Assembly (NCBI GenBank): GCA_038230215.1
Contig: JBBRNR010000006.1
Span: forward strand, 1-64,000
DNA: 64,000 nucleotides
DNA from: DASVRZ01 sp038230215
Lineage (GTDB): Bacteria; Verrucomicrobiota; Verrucomicrobiia; Chthoniobacterales; DASVRZ01
Direction of reading: 5' to 3'
Positions within the stretch are counted from its first letter, which is position 1, and each line of letters begins with the position of its first letter. Below the pieces are notes generated by a model that searched no databases, was not told the DNA's origin, and saw nothing but the letters and a program-made list of their open reading frames with translations. Positions 33,744-42,220 of this stretch are shown one piece after another. Position numbers and translations under genes: made by a program.

Positions 33744-34989
33744 GACACGGCTCCTGCCTGTGATTAGCGGACCTAAACGTGGCACCCTCCTCATCGTTGA
33801 TGATGAAGAAGGTCCCCGCCAGTCCCTAAAAATTGTTTTTAAGGGAGAATACGACATCCTAATTGCAAAATCGGGCGAGGAAGGCATCGAAACGCTACGG
33901 CAAAATCCGCAGACAGATGTCGTCATCAGCGATATCCGGATGACCGGGATTTCCGGTATCGAACTTCTAGCTGCTCTCAAAAAAATCGACCAAGATATTC
34001 AGGTCATCATGCTCACGGCCTACGAGACCATCGACACCGCCCGCGCTGCGCTGCGCCTCGGAGCCTGCGACTATCTAAACAAGCCTTTCGATATTCCGGC
34101 CATTCGCACCTCAGTAGCAGGCGCTTTGGAAAAACGCCAGATCGCCAAGCAACTTCGGTCCAACACCGAAAAGCTGGACGGACTCCACGAGCAAATTCAA
34201 AATGAGCGCATCGAAACCTCGATGCACCGGACGCAGGGCGAAATTTACGCCAGCGTCATCCACGATATCAACAACCCGCTCACCATCATTTCGTGCTTCT
34301 CAGAAATGATCAATAACTGCATCGGTGAGCTCCAGCAAATCGAGGGCGAAAACCTCGAAACCCTACGCACACACCTTGGCCAGATCACCGCGCAAGTCGG
34401 CAAGTGCCACGATATTTCCCATCGCTATCTCGGGTTCCTTCGCCAGCAAAAGGACGATCATTTCGCCGTCGATGTGCGCCAAATTTTCATCGATCTGCGC
34501 GATCTTCTGCGCTCGCACAAGGAAGCCCAGGGACACCCACTTTTCATCAAAGATCTTGAGGAGGATTTCTACGCCAAAATCAATGGCACCGACCTGATCC
34601 AGATTCTTCTGAACATTATCATTAACGCCTTTCAAAGCTCCCCTGGCACCGCCGTCAACGTCACCGCAAACAAGCTAGATCACGTTATTGATTACGGCGT
34701 TTTTCAGGAAACACCGACGCGCCGATTCATCAATCTGGAAGAATTTTCCAACATCGCACCGCTCGTGGAAATCATCATCTCCGATAATGGCTCCGGCATT
34801 CCCGGGGACGTTTTGCCGCGCATTTTCGAGACCTTTTTCACGACCAAGCCCGCTGGCAAAGGTACCGGCCTCGGCCTCGGGATTGTCGAGCGTCTCATTC
34901 GCAAAGCCGGGGGTGTTCTGCACGTCGATTCGGAAGTCGGTCGGGGTACAACCTTCACGATTTACCTGCCCTGCGTTCCGAAATTGTAG
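33694..34989 (+). CDS. Receiver-histidine kinase hybrid
   Basis: 431 residues from ATG 33694 (ATG 33709 and TTG 33670 are alternatives); every option overlaps the fadL-like gene. The receiver comes first: LLIVDDEEGPRQS, the phospho-Asp in VVISDIRMTG, and YLNKPFD with the conserved Lys. A coiled linker follows, then the H-box ASVIHDINNPLTIIS and the ATPase domain (IISDNGSGIPG, GTGLGLGIVERLI). It is soluble. Placed after FadL and two histidine kinases, it could receive phosphate from them. No DNA-binding output gene is in the block. Confidence 0.87.
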   Translation: MNLTAMPSASTSGSPFETRLLPVISGPKRGTLLIVDDEEGPRQSLKIVFKGEYDILIAKSGEEGIETLRQNPQTDVVISDIRMTGISGIELLAALKKIDQDIQVIMLTAYETIDTARAALRLGACDYLNKPFDIPAIRTSVAGALEKRQIAKQLRSNTEKLDGLHEQIQNERIETSMHRTQGEIYASVIHDINNPLTIISCFSEMINNCIGELQQIEGENLETLRTHLGQITAQVGKCHDISHRYLGFLRQQKDDHFAVDVRQIFIDLRDLLRSHKEAQGHPLFIKDLEEDFYAKINGTDLIQILLNIIINAFQSSPGTAVNVTANKLDHVIDYGVFQETPTRRFINLEEFSNIAPLVEIIISDNGSGIPGDVLPRIFETFFTTKPAGKGTGLGLGIVERLIRKAGGVLHVDSEVGRGTTFTIYLPCVPKL

Positions 34990-34996
34990 TCCATAG

Positions 34997-35743
34997 CTAA
35001 ACCGTCAAATCGAGGAGTCCGTTGGAGGCTACGATAGAATATTTGTCCTTGTTGTCCGGGCGAGAGTTCATCTCTATTTTTCCTCCCGCCGCCTCGATCA
35101 GCAAAATCCCCGCCGCCACATCCCAGAGGCTGATGCCTTGTTCGATATAGGCGTCGAGCCGCCCGCAGCTAATATACGCCATGTCCAGCGCGGCGCTGCC
35201 CATGAGGCGGCATTTGCGGGCGCGATGGACCATTTTTTCCAGCATCGGCAGGCCGGCATTGATCGTGGTTCCAGTCTTGGAAAATCCAACGGACAGGACC
35301 GCTTCCGACAATTCCGTCCTTGAGCTGACGCGAATGGGTTTCCCATTCAAAGTAGCTGGTCCGCCGCGTTCCACCGCCCAAAGTTCATCGCGCATCGGGT
35401 CGTAAATTACCCCGACGAGCAGAGTTTCCTTTTCGCGGAGTGCGATCGAAATGCAGAAGTGCGGGATGCTGTAAAAATAATTCACCGTGCCGTCGATCGG
35501 GTCGACAATCCATTGGAAGTCGCTCGCGGAATTTCCCGCAAGGCCTTCCTCGCCGTAGAGCGCGTGATCTGGAAATGCAGTGAGTAATTTTTTCGTAATT
35601 AGCTCCTGGGTTTGCACGTCGAGTTCCAGTTTGATGTCGTGCTTTTCGAGTGCGTTGACGTTTAATTCAGATCCAAAATGTTGACGGAGAAAAGCACCAG
35701 CTTCGAGTGCGGCGGAACGGGCGATATCGAGATATTGACTCAT
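34997..35743 (-). CDS. suhB: Inositol-1-monophosphatase family protein
   Basis: 248 residues. The lithium-sensitive phosphatase motifs are ALYGEEG, WIVDPIDGTVNYFYSIP and SLWDVAAGILLIEAAGG, giving the full set of metal ligands. Family members dephosphorylate inositol phosphates, NADP or related small molecules; SuhB also acts in rRNA antitermination in some bacteria. It converges with the receiver-kinase gene, with 7 bp between the stops. The symbol is by family; the substrate is unproven. Confidence 0.88.
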   Translation of the reverse strand: MSQYLDIARSAALEAGAFLRQHFGSELNVNALEKHDIKLELDVQTQELITKKLLTAFPDHALYGEEGLAGNSASDFQWIVDPIDGTVNYFYSIPHFCISIALREKETLLVGVIYDPMRDELWAVERGGPATLNGKPIRVSSRTELSEAVLSVGFSKTGTTINAGLPMLEKMVHRARKCRLMGSAALDMAYISCGRLDAYIEQGISLWDVAAGILLIEAAGGKIEMNSRPDNKDKYSIVASNGLLDLTV

Positions 35744-35823
35744 GGCCGACTAAACCACGTAACCTCCCAACATACACGCAGGAAAAACTTGCCTGAGTTG
35801 TGCGGCCTCGAAATAGTCACGCG

Positions 35824-36576
35824 ATGAGAGATGCACTCAGTGACAAACTTTGGCAGGGGTTAAATCCGGCGGCGCGCGATTTGCTGGAGACGAAAAGCTA
35901 CGCTCCGAAGCCGCTACTTGAACAACTCGGCAGCACGGGAGTTCCAATGGGATCACTGATCGAGCTGGATTATTCCAGCGGCGATGTGGCGGACGCGTGG
36001 ATTCCGGGGGTTGAAATTATTCCGCGAAAAGTTTTCCCGCAGCGACATCGCGGAGTCTTCGGTGAATTCGGACGCAAGGGCGAGGGCATTTTCGGCAAAA
36101 TCGGTCTTTGGCCCGCTCAATGGGCCACAGCGCGTATGGACGCAGGAACGGCCAAGGGATTCCACATCCATCCGCCTTTCATCGAGCCAGGAACTGATCC
36201 GGCGGAATGGTTTCAAAGGCTGTTCGTTTCGAACCCGAATGAATTTTCGCAACGGCTCTATGATCGCGAGCAATGGGACGCGATGTTTTTTATCCAGGGC
36301 CACGCCGAGATGCTCCTCGTAGATGAGCGCGCCGGTATGTTGCGCAAAGTGATGCGCTTATTTATTGCGGGCGATAATCATCGCTGCGACGACAACGCGG
36401 GAATCATTATCCCGCCAGGCGTGGCGCACGCTTTGCGAGCCGAGGGTTCGGAGGACCTCATCATGGTTTACGGAACGAGCACGTCGTTTCAACCCAGCTT
36501 TGAGGGCCGACTGGCCAGCGGCGTGGAACTTGCCCCGCTTCCGGCCGACTGGCAAACTTATCTCAACCCGAGTTAG
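35824..36576 (+). CDS. RmlC-like cupin (possible dTDP-4-dehydrorhamnose 3,5-epimerase relative)
   Basis: 250 residues from ATG 35824 (GTG 35800 is less likely). Cupin blocks resemble RmlC: KGFHIHPPFIEPG for the RmlC GLHYQ region, WDAMFFIQGHAEMLLVDER, IIIPPGVAHALRAEGSED and VYGTSTSFQPSFEG. A stretch of about 80 N-terminal residues is not recognised. The function could be sugar-nucleotide epimerisation, with rfbA about 4.4 kb away, but the catalytic His-Asp dyad cannot be confirmed by eye. Its end overlaps the convergent zinc-ribbon gene by 4 bp. Confidence 0.6.
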   Translation: MRDALSDKLWQGLNPAARDLLETKSYAPKPLLEQLGSTGVPMGSLIELDYSSGDVADAWIPGVEIIPRKVFPQRHRGVFGEFGRKGEGIFGKIGLWPAQWATARMDAGTAKGFHIHPPFIEPGTDPAEWFQRLFVSNPNEFSQRLYDREQWDAMFFIQGHAEMLLVDERAGMLRKVMRLFIAGDNHRCDDNAGIIIPPGVAHALRAEGSEDLIMVYGTSTSFQPSFEGRLASGVELAPLPADWQTYLNPS

Positions 36577-37337
36577 GCCGATTTCTTAAAGTTCTCGACA
36601 GGTTTTTCCGTGGTCGGAATCTTCGGCGATGGCAGAAGTTTCGGCATGTGGGAAATCTGATGCACACAGAGCAGCGCACGCTCTTCCGCCTGATCCAGAT
36701 CGATCTGGCTGTGCAGACGAATCCCGGAACTCTGCAGGGCCATGTAAATCGCTGCTACCGAATAACTTACTGGTCCCGGCGCAACTATAAAGGTGACCTC
36801 CTCACCGCAATGGGAGCTACGGGAGCTGCGGCTAAATTCGACTGACCATCCAAAAGCCTCGAAGGTAAGCCGAATGTGATGGGCGAGAGATTTCTCGTCG
36901 GACGCGCTGCAATCCAGAATGGCGACGTCTCCTTTTTTCACCGACAGCAACTGTTCGTAAAGACGCGATTGCAAATTGAACAACGCGCGGGAGGCGTGGG
37001 TGCCCTCGGGCAGAGGTTCCTGGGTTTGGATCCAGTTGGTGAGCGACTGGCCTTGTGCTTCCAACTCGGAAATCTCGCGATATGTGCCCTCAAGGAGCTT
37101 GCGCTTTTCCTTGCAGCGGGCCAGTAATTTTTGCAGTTGCAGGGCTGCGCTCGAGAACGTTACAGGCGGATCAGACTCGATTGGAGAAATGGGTGAATCC
37201 TCGGCTGCGGCTGGTGGTTCCAGAACGACATTCCGGCGACAATGCGGGCAGCAAACTTTTTGTGCTATTTTCGCGGCGGAAACTTTCATTGGCTCCCCGC
37301 ACGCGGGACACGGGACTGATTGGGAAAGTCGCGCCAT
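36573..37337 (-). CDS. Zinc-ribbon protein with coiled-coil centre
   Basis: 254 residues from ATG 37337. The N-terminal CPACG and VCCPHCRR pairs make a four-Cys ribbon. A Glu/Lys-rich helical region follows (LLARCKEKRKLLEGTY), then a globular C-terminal part with VEFSRSSRSSHCGEEVTFIV. No family is recognised. It is one base downstream of a second zinc-ribbon gene on the same strand, so the two are a unit, divergent from the MinD-like ATPase gene. The pairing suggests one shared complex of unknown role. Confidence 0.65.
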   Translation of the reverse strand: MARLSQSVPCPACGEPMKVSAAKIAQKVCCPHCRRNVVLEPPAAAEDSPISPIESDPPVTFSSAALQLQKLLARCKEKRKLLEGTYREISELEAQGQSLTNWIQTQEPLPEGTHASRALFNLQSRLYEQLLSVKKGDVAILDCSASDEKSLAHHIRLTFEAFGWSVEFSRSSRSSHCGEEVTFIVAPGPVSYSVAAIYMALQSSGIRLHSQIDLDQAEERALLCVHQISHMPKLLPSPKIPTTEKPVENFKKSA

Positions 37338-37338
37338 G

Positions 37339-37716
37339 TTAGCTGAAATCTTGCGTGCTGAGAAAGGCCATCTCGGCATCTGATAAGGATGAGGCGAGTC
37401 GCCCGGGCTCCGTCGAAATGTGCATCACCGCATCCAGGCTGGCGCAGCGTTCGCAAGGATCTTGCGCGGCCCGCAGAACCATTTCAACGCTGAGAAACGC
37501 CTCGCAATAGGAGCAGGCAAATTCATTTTCCTGATAGCTGTAGACTGGCGGCAGCGGGAGTTGCGGGGCGAGGCTGTCACTCAGGCCAGCCCAGTCCCGT
37601 CCAAGTCCGATCGACGTGCCCAGACACGAGTTACAATGCAATGTAAAAGCGCCTACCAATGCCTCGACCGTTTGTGCGGCACCGCAATGTGAGCAGAAAA
37701 CGTGTTGCGCAGACAT
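37339..37716 (-). CDS. Small double zinc-ribbon protein
   Basis: 125 residues from ATG 37716; a TTG further upstream would add 28 residues of different character. Two four-Cys sets are visible: CSHCGAAQ with LHCNSCLG, and FACSYCEAF with CERCASLD. There are no membrane segments and no recognised family. It is first in the two-gene minus-strand unit and faces the MinD-like gene across about 105 bp, where the promoters must lie. Confidence 0.65.
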   Translation of the reverse strand: MSAQHVFCSHCGAAQTVEALVGAFTLHCNSCLGTSIGLGRDWAGLSDSLAPQLPLPPVYSYQENEFACSYCEAFLSVEMVLRAAQDPCERCASLDAVMHISTEPGRLASSLSDAEMAFLSTQDFS

Positions 37717-37821
37717 GGAGAAGTTTGCAGAAAAAAGGTCCGCCAGAGAAAGTTTTTTGGGAAAAGATCGCGAAAACCGATAGAAATGCGTCTTGACCAA
37801 AATCTAATTTAAGAGTTACCT

Positions 37822-38907
37822 ATGCTATTAGTGGGAGTCAACTCCAAATTTATGCCTGTATCTAGTGGCAGTCCCATGATCCCAAAGGAAAATCACCTAG
37901 GAAATTTTGTAGTGCCTGAAATGGAGCCAAGTCGTGTCCAGTTCTTGGAAAAGAGCTTTTCAGAGTGGCTTGGAATGGCCGGGCGGGGAAGTCATGTGGC
38001 GGCCTTGGAGGAGGACGGACTGGCGATGTTGCACTGGCTGCACGATCTGATTTTCATTCAGGGAAAAAGCATTGAGGCCGTGCGTGCGGAGCTTTTCGAG
38101 GCAAACGGCGGCCTGCGTATCATCGCTGTCAGCAGCGGGAAAGGCGGCGTGGGAAAGACGACCTGCTCGGTGAGTCTAGCGCATGCGATGGCGGCGCTAG
38201 GTCATCGGGTTTTGCTGGTCGATGCTGATCTCGGATTGGGAAATGTGCACGTCTTTGCTGGCGTGAATCCGACGGTCACCATCCAGGAATTTCTGAATCA
38301 TCAGGTGCCGATTCAGGACGCGCTTATCGCCGTCAGCGAGCGGCTCTGGCTTCTCTGCGGGGGATCTGGCGTGGCGGGTCTGGCCAGCCTCGACATGCGA
38401 CGTATGAACCGGCTCTTGAGACATTTGCGGGGGCTGAGGCGTTCGCTGGATTATGTCATCATCGACACGGGTGCCGGACTGTCCGCGCAGGTGCTAAATT
38501 TCCTTGTGCAGGCGCAGGACATCATCATTGTCACTACACCTAACATCGCGGCGACGCTCGATGCTTATGGTATGATCAAAACGATCTATGAGCAGGGAAT
38601 GAATGGAAAAGTAAAGTTACTGATCAACCAGTGCAGGGATGCCGAAGAGGCTGAGGCAATTAGCGAGAAGCTGATCGGATGCGCCCGACAGTTTCTGGGG
38701 CGCGTGCCAGAAATGCTGGGTTTCATCACACGCGACGACCAAATTGAGCAATCGAACCAGAGTCGACAGCCATTCGTTTTACAGCATAGGGATGATGCCA
38801 ACTCGGCTCGCATGATGGCCATCGCTGCACTGCTCACACACAACGACCGAACCGTTTCCCACTCCGAGGCGCCGGTTATCGTGGATCTCGAACTTCAATC
38901 TGCCTAG
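37822..38907 (+). CDS. MinD/FlhG-like ATPase with MerR-like N-terminal domain
   Basis: 361 residues. From about residue 98 it is a deviant-Walker ATPase of the ParA/MinD/FlhG group: IIAVSSGKGGVGKTTCSVSLA, VLLVDADLGLGNVHVFAG, then VIIDTGAGLS. Residues ~34-93 (VQFLEKSFSEWL, then LEEDGLAMLHWLHDLIFIQG and SIEAVRAELFE) follow the pattern of the MerR-type winged helix found in regulators that start with a xxFWExxF motif. A DNA-binding and ATPase fusion is therefore inferred. It is followed after 4 bp by an ExeA-like ATPase, so the pair may position or regulate an envelope assembly. No flagellar or min genes are near. Confidence 0.8.
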   Translation: MLLVGVNSKFMPVSSGSPMIPKENHLGNFVVPEMEPSRVQFLEKSFSEWLGMAGRGSHVAALEEDGLAMLHWLHDLIFIQGKSIEAVRAELFEANGGLRIIAVSSGKGGVGKTTCSVSLAHAMAALGHRVLLVDADLGLGNVHVFAGVNPTVTIQEFLNHQVPIQDALIAVSERLWLLCGGSGVAGLASLDMRRMNRLLRHLRGLRRSLDYVIIDTGAGLSAQVLNFLVQAQDIIIVTTPNIAATLDAYGMIKTIYEQGMNGKVKLLINQCRDAEEAEAISEKLIGCARQFLGRVPEMLGFITRDDQIEQSNQSRQPFVLQHRDDANSARMMAIAALLTHNDRTVSHSEAPVIVDLELQSA

Positions 38908-38911
38908 CCCC

Positions 38912-39838
38912 ATGAACACACCATTCCAAAAAATTATGAGTCTCATCGCCCCGCACCAGCCCGCACCGACCGATTCCTTGGAGTCTCTAGTATCGCAGTC
39001 GCATCGTGTGATCAGCGCCTTCCCGACCGGTGGATTTCTTGGCTTTTACGGGTTGAAGGACAACCCCTTTGGCGACTCCGTGAACCCGGAGTTTTTCTAT
39101 CGCACCAGCGCGCACAACGAGGCGTTGGATAAAATGCGGATGACCGCAGAGCACAAGATTTCCCTCGGCTTGGTCACCGGCCCGAGCGGAACCGGTAAAA
39201 CTTTGCTGACTCAAATTCTCCTAAAAAGCCTGGATGAGGAAAAATACGAGACCATCCTTGTGTTAGTCACGCCGGGCTTGAGCAAGACCGGGTTACTGCG
39301 GGAGATTTTATCGGAATTGGGTGTCGCCCAGCCTGCTGGGATGAGTCGAACTGAGGACATCGTAAAACTGCTGAGCAATGCCATTATCGAGCTGCACGAA
39401 GAGGGTCGTCGGCTGGTGATCATCGTCGATGAATGCCACCTGCTTTCCGCCGAATGTCTGCACATTTTGCGGACGATCAGTAATCTGGAAATTCCTGAGT
39501 GCAAACTGGCCTCATGTCTTCTTTTCGGCGAGGAACGTTTCTTGAAGCGGCTGCAAAATCCCAGCTACGCCTCGCTGCGCAACCGGATGTTTTTTCAGAC
39601 CGAGTTAACTCCGATGTCCGTGAAAGAGGTGGTGCAGTACATTCAATATCGCCTGCTTATCGCCGGGCGCATGACCGATTTATTCACCCAGGACGCCATG
39701 GTCATGCTACAGGAAAAATCGGGAGGAATTTGCCGCACGTTGAACAAGTATATCTTCCTCACTCTTATTGAGGGTGCCAGAAAAGAGTGCCCCATCATCG
39801 ACAGCGAAATCGTCCAGGCAGCCTTGCTCCGTTTCTAA
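38912..39838 (+). CDS. ExeA/MshM-like AAA ATPase
   Basis: 308 residues. The ExeA-type opening YGLKDNPFGDSVNPEFFY is followed by Walker A in TGPSGTGKTLLTQ and Walker B in RLVIIVDECHLLSAE. The sensor region is SLRNRMFFQTELTPM and the C-terminal lid has GICRTLNKY. Related ATPases serve type II secretion, pilus assembly or exosortase-linked polysaccharide loci. A 73-residue extension precedes the first block. It follows the MinD-like gene closely and is probably in one operon with it. Confidence 0.88.
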   Translation: MNTPFQKIMSLIAPHQPAPTDSLESLVSQSHRVISAFPTGGFLGFYGLKDNPFGDSVNPEFFYRTSAHNEALDKMRMTAEHKISLGLVTGPSGTGKTLLTQILLKSLDEEKYETILVLVTPGLSKTGLLREILSELGVAQPAGMSRTEDIVKLLSNAIIELHEEGRRLVIIVDECHLLSAECLHILRTISNLEIPECKLASCLLFGEERFLKRLQNPSYASLRNRMFFQTELTPMSVKEVVQYIQYRLLIAGRMTDLFTQDAMVMLQEKSGGICRTLNKYIFLTLIEGARKECPIIDSEIVQAALLRF

Positions 39839-39839
39839 C

Positions 39840-39983
39840 ATGAGCCTGACAAAACCCGCGCGTTACAGCAAGACCGCACTCCGTAAATCCAGCGAGCTGG
39901 TGAGGCGGTCGCCAGAGTCGGAAAAAGTAGTCGGCAAGGCCGAGCAAAACTGGTTGTTAGGAGGCGAGCCTCCACGCAAATAA
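39840..39983 (+). CDS. Small basic hypothetical protein
   Basis: 47 residues from ATG 39840, starting one base after the ATPase stop (TAACATG). Rich in Lys, Arg and Ser (MSLTKPARYSKTALRKS), with no hydrophobic segment, so probably soluble or disordered. It might be a small partner of the two ATPases. It is supported only by its tight position in the operon. Confidence 0.4.
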   Translation: MSLTKPARYSKTALRKSSELVRRSPESEKVVGKAEQNWLLGGEPPRK

Positions 39984-39987
39984 CAAT

Positions 39988-40530
39988 CTAACTCCAAATA
40001 GTTTGAGCCACTTGGGAGATGACACTTTTCGGCTCCCTCATTGCGCGGAAAAGCAACCCTTTGTTAGTGCCGCAAATTACATCGAGATCGCTTATGGTTG
40101 ACTCCGGATCGGTGATGCGGAAATTCACTTTTCCATCCAGAATGAGAGCCTGAAATTTCTTGGGCCGACGTAGATCCACCACCAAAGCGCGGCGATTGGT
40201 TAGCGCGTGAATCGTGCCTTTTCCCTCGCGCCATATCCAATACGGTGCGCTGAGCATCCACAAGCCGAGCAGCAGCAAAACCAAACCCGCAACGATCGCC
40301 ACCCAGGGCATCCACCACGGAATCGGCGGAGCAGTTTTCCCCGGCCATTGGAAGCCGCCCGTCACCGCGCGAAGCCAGAAAAACGTGAATATCGTCCACG
40401 GCAACCCCGCGATGTAGAGCATGAAAGTCGGACGCGTGTAGAACCACGGATCGGGCTGTGCTGCCCAGAGAACGGTCTCACCTGGCTCGAGCACTTTTTC
40501 CAATTCACGCCTTAAGTCCATTGGCTTCAT
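39988..40530 (-). CDS. PH-domain (YdbT/bPH-like) membrane protein
   Basis: 180 residues from ATG 40530 (40521 is also possible). It begins with LEPGETVLWAAQPDP, the usual opening of bacterial PH membrane proteins. Two membrane segments follow (FMLYIAGLPWTIFTFFWL and WVAIVAGLVLLLLGLWM). Then comes the soluble bPH-like strand region with TIHALTNRRALVVD and NFRITDPESTISDLDVI. Function in the family is poorly defined. It is a single minus-strand gene converging with the small basic gene. Confidence 0.7.
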   Translation of the reverse strand: MKPMDLRRELEKVLEPGETVLWAAQPDPWFYTRPTFMLYIAGLPWTIFTFFWLRAVTGGFQWPGKTAPPIPWWMPWVAIVAGLVLLLLGLWMLSAPYWIWREGKGTIHALTNRRALVVDLRRPKKFQALILDGKVNFRITDPESTISDLDVICGTNKGLLFRAMREPKSVISQVAQTIWS

Positions 40531-40989
40531 CATCGCGAGAAATCGTAAGAGGGCAAGTGTCCGGAATCTATTCGCGAATACTGGCAGCCTACGTTTACGG
40601 GATTGCTGCCACTGCGACTTGTCTTTAACTGCCACACATTCTAAAATAATCGCGGGCGGATTGCTGGATGTTTTCCGCTCGCCCTACACGAACGCGATTC
40701 ATCTTTCTTCCTGCGCCGCAGTCGGCCAAGGACGCATTACGAGGCAGAATACTTGGAACAACTGCGCCAGCGTCTGTTAGACGATGGACCCGCCACGCTC
40801 ACCCGACGGGAAACTCTCGCATGACTCTGGGACCCGGATACGGTGGCGTCGACCCATCGTAGCCTCTGGTCTGCGGAGCCAGGTGAGTTGCATTCAACCT
40901 GACTTCCACAAGTCTCCGGGTTATGAGTGCCAAACCTTGGCCGCTCGTTTGGTTGTTTATTTTGCAAGATTTTAGTCTAGAACGACGGT
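40531..40989. other. Intergenic stretch without a convincing gene
   Basis: The reading frames here are short, lack good starts and overlap on both strands. One plus-strand frame ending at about 40824 spells a charged tail (THYEAEYLEQLRQRLL) but has no start codon, so it may be a gene remnant. The last ~60 bases before rfbA are AT-rich and probably hold its promoter, though no clear -35/-10 pair was found. Confidence 0.5.
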
Positions 40990-41868
40990 ATGACCTCTTC
41001 CAAAAAAGGTATCGTTCTTGCAGGCGGTGCCGGCACCCGGCTACATCCCTTGACCCAGATTGTCTGCAAGCAGCTTTTGCCCATCTACGACAAGCCGATG
41101 ATTCATTACCCGCTCAGCACGCTCATGCTGGGAGGAATTCGCGAGGTACTTATCATCTCCACGCCCAAGGATATACCAATGTTCCAGCACTTGTTTGGCG
41201 ATGGTGGCAGCCTAGGCATGCAGATAGAATACGCTATCCAACCGGAGCCGAAAGGCATTGCCCAGGCCTTTTTGATCGGGGAAAAATTTCTCGACGGTCG
41301 CGGAGTTTCATTGGTATTGGGCGATAATATTTTCCACGGTAATCTGGATTTTTATCGCGAGGCATTGCAGATAGAGACCGGTGCCTGCGTGTTCGCTTAT
41401 CAAGTGTCCGATCCGGAGCGTTATGGAGTGGTGGAGTTTGATTCGGCAGGACGTGCGATCAGTCTGGAGGAAAAACCAAAAACTCCGAAAAGCCACTACG
41501 CCGTGCCCGGCCTTTACGTTTACGACTCGGAAATCGTCGAGATCAGCCGCGATCTGGCTCCATCACCGCGCGGTGAATTGGAAATTACCGACGTGAATCT
41601 GACTTATCTGAGGGCCAGTCGGCTGCATGTAAAAATGCTTAGCCGTGGAATGGCGTGGCTCGACACCGGCACTCACGCGAGCCTTCTGGAAGCTTCCAAT
41701 TACATCGCCACGTTGGAAAACCGCCAAGGGTTGAAAGTGGCCTGTCTGGAGGAAATCGCACTCGCCCAAGGGTTCATCGATGTCGCGGGCTTGGAGCGAA
41801 TCATTTCACAAATGCCGAAAAATCCGTATCGCGATTATCTCCAGAAAGTGGCGTTAGAAAATCAGTAA
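40990..41868 (+). CDS. rfbA: Glucose-1-phosphate thymidylyltransferase
   Basis: 292 residues. The nucleotidyltransferase signature is GIVLAGGAGTRLHPLT, followed by KQLLPIYDKPMIHYPLSTLM, LVLGDNIFHG (metal Asp) and VEFDSAGRAISLEEKPK. The C-terminal RmlA-type block AWLDTGTHASLLEAS is present. It makes dTDP-glucose for rhamnose and other deoxysugars in surface polysaccharides. rmlB and rmlD are not in the window; an RmlC-like cupin is encoded 4.4 kb upstream. Confidence 0.95.
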   Translation: MTSSKKGIVLAGGAGTRLHPLTQIVCKQLLPIYDKPMIHYPLSTLMLGGIREVLIISTPKDIPMFQHLFGDGGSLGMQIEYAIQPEPKGIAQAFLIGEKFLDGRGVSLVLGDNIFHGNLDFYREALQIETGACVFAYQVSDPERYGVVEFDSAGRAISLEEKPKTPKSHYAVPGLYVYDSEIVEISRDLAPSPRGELEITDVNLTYLRASRLHVKMLSRGMAWLDTGTHASLLEASNYIATLENRQGLKVACLEEIALAQGFIDVAGLERIISQMPKNPYRDYLQKVALENQ

Positions 41869-41931
41869 CTACATCAGTTGGGGAAATTTAATACGGCCAG
41901 TTGGAGGCGAGTTGCGTTCATAATTAACCCT

Positions 41932-42159
41932 ATGAAAACTCCCACTATTATCGGCATTATTCTCATCATTATTGGCATCGTTTCGTTAAGCATCGGCGGC
42001 TTCAGCGTCACAAAGCGCGAGAAAGTTCTCGATCTCGGCCCGCTCCAGGCTTCCGTGGATAAAAAAGAGACCCATACATTGCCGCCTCTACTCGGTTACG
42101 CCGCGCTGGCTGGCGGCGTGGTGCTTGTAGCTGTCGGCGCCATGGGCCGAAAGGTTTGA
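41932..42159 (+). CDS. Small two-helix membrane protein
   Basis: 75 residues from ATG 41932. Hydrophobic helices lie at residues ~5-25 (TIIGIILIIIGIVSLSIGG) and ~50-72 (GYAALAGGVVLVAVGA). The loop between them has KREKVLDLGPLQASVDKK. The layout matches small DUF3185-like inner-membrane proteins, of unknown role. It is 63 bp after rfbA. Confidence 0.65.
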   Translation: MKTPTIIGIILIIIGIVSLSIGGFSVTKREKVLDLGPLQASVDKKETHTLPPLLGYAALAGGVVLVAVGAMGRKV

Positions 42160-42220
42160 GCGCGCTCTTTTTCTCTCATAAAAAGCATTGCGCAAAACTC
42201 AGCCGGTGGTTTTTTAACGG

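Noticed and set aside
40668..40862. Short overlapping frames between the PH-domain gene and rfbA
   Set aside because: Low-complexity Arg/Pro-rich translations on both strands, no ribosome-binding site or family match.
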